From contig NZ_CP107945.1 in NCBI RefSeq assembly GCF_036057275.1, forward strand, positions 248,001 through 312,000: a stretch of DNA of 64,000 nt, written 5' to 3'. Shown here piece by piece: positions 63,491-64,000 of this stretch. The notes beneath the pieces were generated by a model. That model did no database searches and was not told the DNA's origin. It saw nothing but the letters and a program-made list of their open reading frames with translations. This stretch comes from Streptomyces sp. NBC_00390 (GTDB lineage: Bacteria > Actinomycetota > Actinomycetes > Streptomycetales > Streptomycetaceae). How positions within the stretch are numbered: position 1 is the first letter of the stretch; each line of letters opens with the position of its first letter. Made by a program: the position numbers and the translations under genes.

Positions 63491-64000
63491 ATGGACCGTC
63501 GAAGTCTGCTCCGGCGCGCCGCTGCGACAGCCGCGGGCGGTGTACTGCTGCCCGCCGGTGGTGCCCGAGCCGCCGCGCCGGCCGCCGTCCGGGCCGGTAC
63601 CGACCATCCGTCCGCCCAATGGCGCCCCGCCGCCGCGTCCAACTACACCGCCTCCAACAGGCCTTCCGCCCATCCGGTGCGGTACGTCGTCATTCATGTG
63701 ACCCAGCAGACCTACGCCGACACCCTGGCGGTCTTCCGGAACCCGGCGAAGAAGGTGTCCGCGCACTACGTGGTGCGCTCGTCGGACGGTCAGGTCGCCC
63801 AGTGCGTACGGGAGCGCCACATCGCCTGGCACGCGGGCAACTGGACGTACAACACCCAGAGCATCGGCATCGAGCACGAGGGCTGGGTGAACAGGCAGGC
63901 GTCCTTCACCCATGCCCTGTACGAGCGGTCGGCGGCGCTGACCGCGACAGTCTGCGACCGCTACGGCATCCCGAAGGACCGGGCCCACATCATCGGCCAC
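63491..64000 (+). CDS. N-acetylmuramoyl-L-alanine amidase (amidase_2), truncated by the window end
   Basis: The visible 170 residues start with a Tat-type signal (MDRRSLLRRAAATAAGG) and continue as an Amidase_2/PGRP domain. VRYVVIHVTQ gives the first zinc His, then SAHYVVRSSDGQVAQCVRE, IAWHAGNWTYNTQSIGIEHEGW and IIGH at the end, near the third ligand. It cleaves the amide bond between MurNAc and the stem peptide. ATG 63491 follows AGGAG. The gene continues past the window; its C-terminus cannot be seen. Confidence 0.9.
   Translation, partial: MDRRSLLRRAAATAAGGVLLPAGGARAAAPAAVRAGTDHPSAQWRPAAASNYTASNRPSAHPVRYVVIHVTQQTYADTLAVFRNPAKKVSAHYVVRSSDGQVAQCVRERHIAWHAGNWTYNTQSIGIEHEGWVNRQASFTHALYERSAALTATVCDRYGIPKDRAHIIGH

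Overview
The window is about 64 kb of very GC-rich DNA. It is almost certainly the chromosome of a Streptomyces or close relative. The reasons are GC-biased third codon positions, frequent GTG starts with GGAGG-type ribosome sites, many ATGA/GTGA stop-start overlaps, MsiK-dependent style sugar ABC operons that lack an ATPase, conservon genes (kinase-like A, roadblock B, DUF742 C, GTPase D), a CseA-CseB-CseC-like cell-envelope cluster and many lipoproteins. It reads as chromosomal housekeeping and accessory territory. There is no prophage, integrase, CRISPR array or antibiotic cluster.

Layout. 0.1-3.7 kb: a lipoprotein sortase, a PRC-barrel protein, a phosphoribosyltransferase, a DJ-1/PfpI protein, a frameshifted VOC remnant and a RibD-like reductase. 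3.8-10.7 kb: an alpha-glucoside-type uptake and hydrolysis operon (GH13 enzyme, binding lipoprotein, two permeases, no ATPase) with a second binding protein upstream; one permease carries an extra surface domain. 10.8-14.5 kb: a coupled PadR regulator, ABC ATPase and FtsX-type permease. 15.1-19.1 kb: a Rid-like protein with an aminoglycoside-phosphotransferase-like kinase, then a membrane Ser/Thr kinase overlapping a one-pass membrane partner. 19.5-24.3 kb: a polytopic membrane protein facing a GT2 glycosyltransferase, an AA10 LPMO-like anchored protein and a membrane exonuclease/phosphatase-fold protein. 24.3-29.4 kb: a beta-clamp remnant, a Cse-like lipoprotein, response regulator and sensor kinase set, then a GT51 penicillin-binding protein whose transpeptidase motifs are lost.

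29.46 kb: tRNA-Trp. 29.6-34.0 kb: ATP-grasp, VOC and methyltransferase genes, then an SPFH protein coupled to an NAD-kinase-fold protein behind a promoter wrapped in an inverted repeat. 34.3-37.5 kb: a DUF4360 protein and a glutamate-type amino-acid ABC operon. 37.7-43.6 kb: a small secreted protein, SecDF, an MFS exporter, a GH16/CBM13 glucanase and an IS200-type transposase remnant. 43.9-47.6 kb: an SRPBCC protein and tdh-kbl-lysR for threonine catabolism. 47.7-55.3 kb: a DUF6397 protein and a split conservon with an MHYT membrane sensor at its head and a GNAT gene in its middle. 55.4-64 kb: a methyltransferase, hypotheticals, a MOSC protein, a SNF2 helicase coupled to a SWIM protein, a phytase-like remnant and a truncated amidase at the edge.

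The most coherent themes are envelope sensing and remodelling (sortase, Ser/Thr kinase, Cse set, degenerate PBP, GH16, amidase) and polysaccharide or sugar use. The most unusual items are the PBP with no recognisable transpeptidase active site, the split MHYT-headed conservon, the permease with a transthyretin-like insert, the SPFH/NAD-kinase pair and several clean operator-like repeats. All function calls come from reading motifs; no database search was possible.
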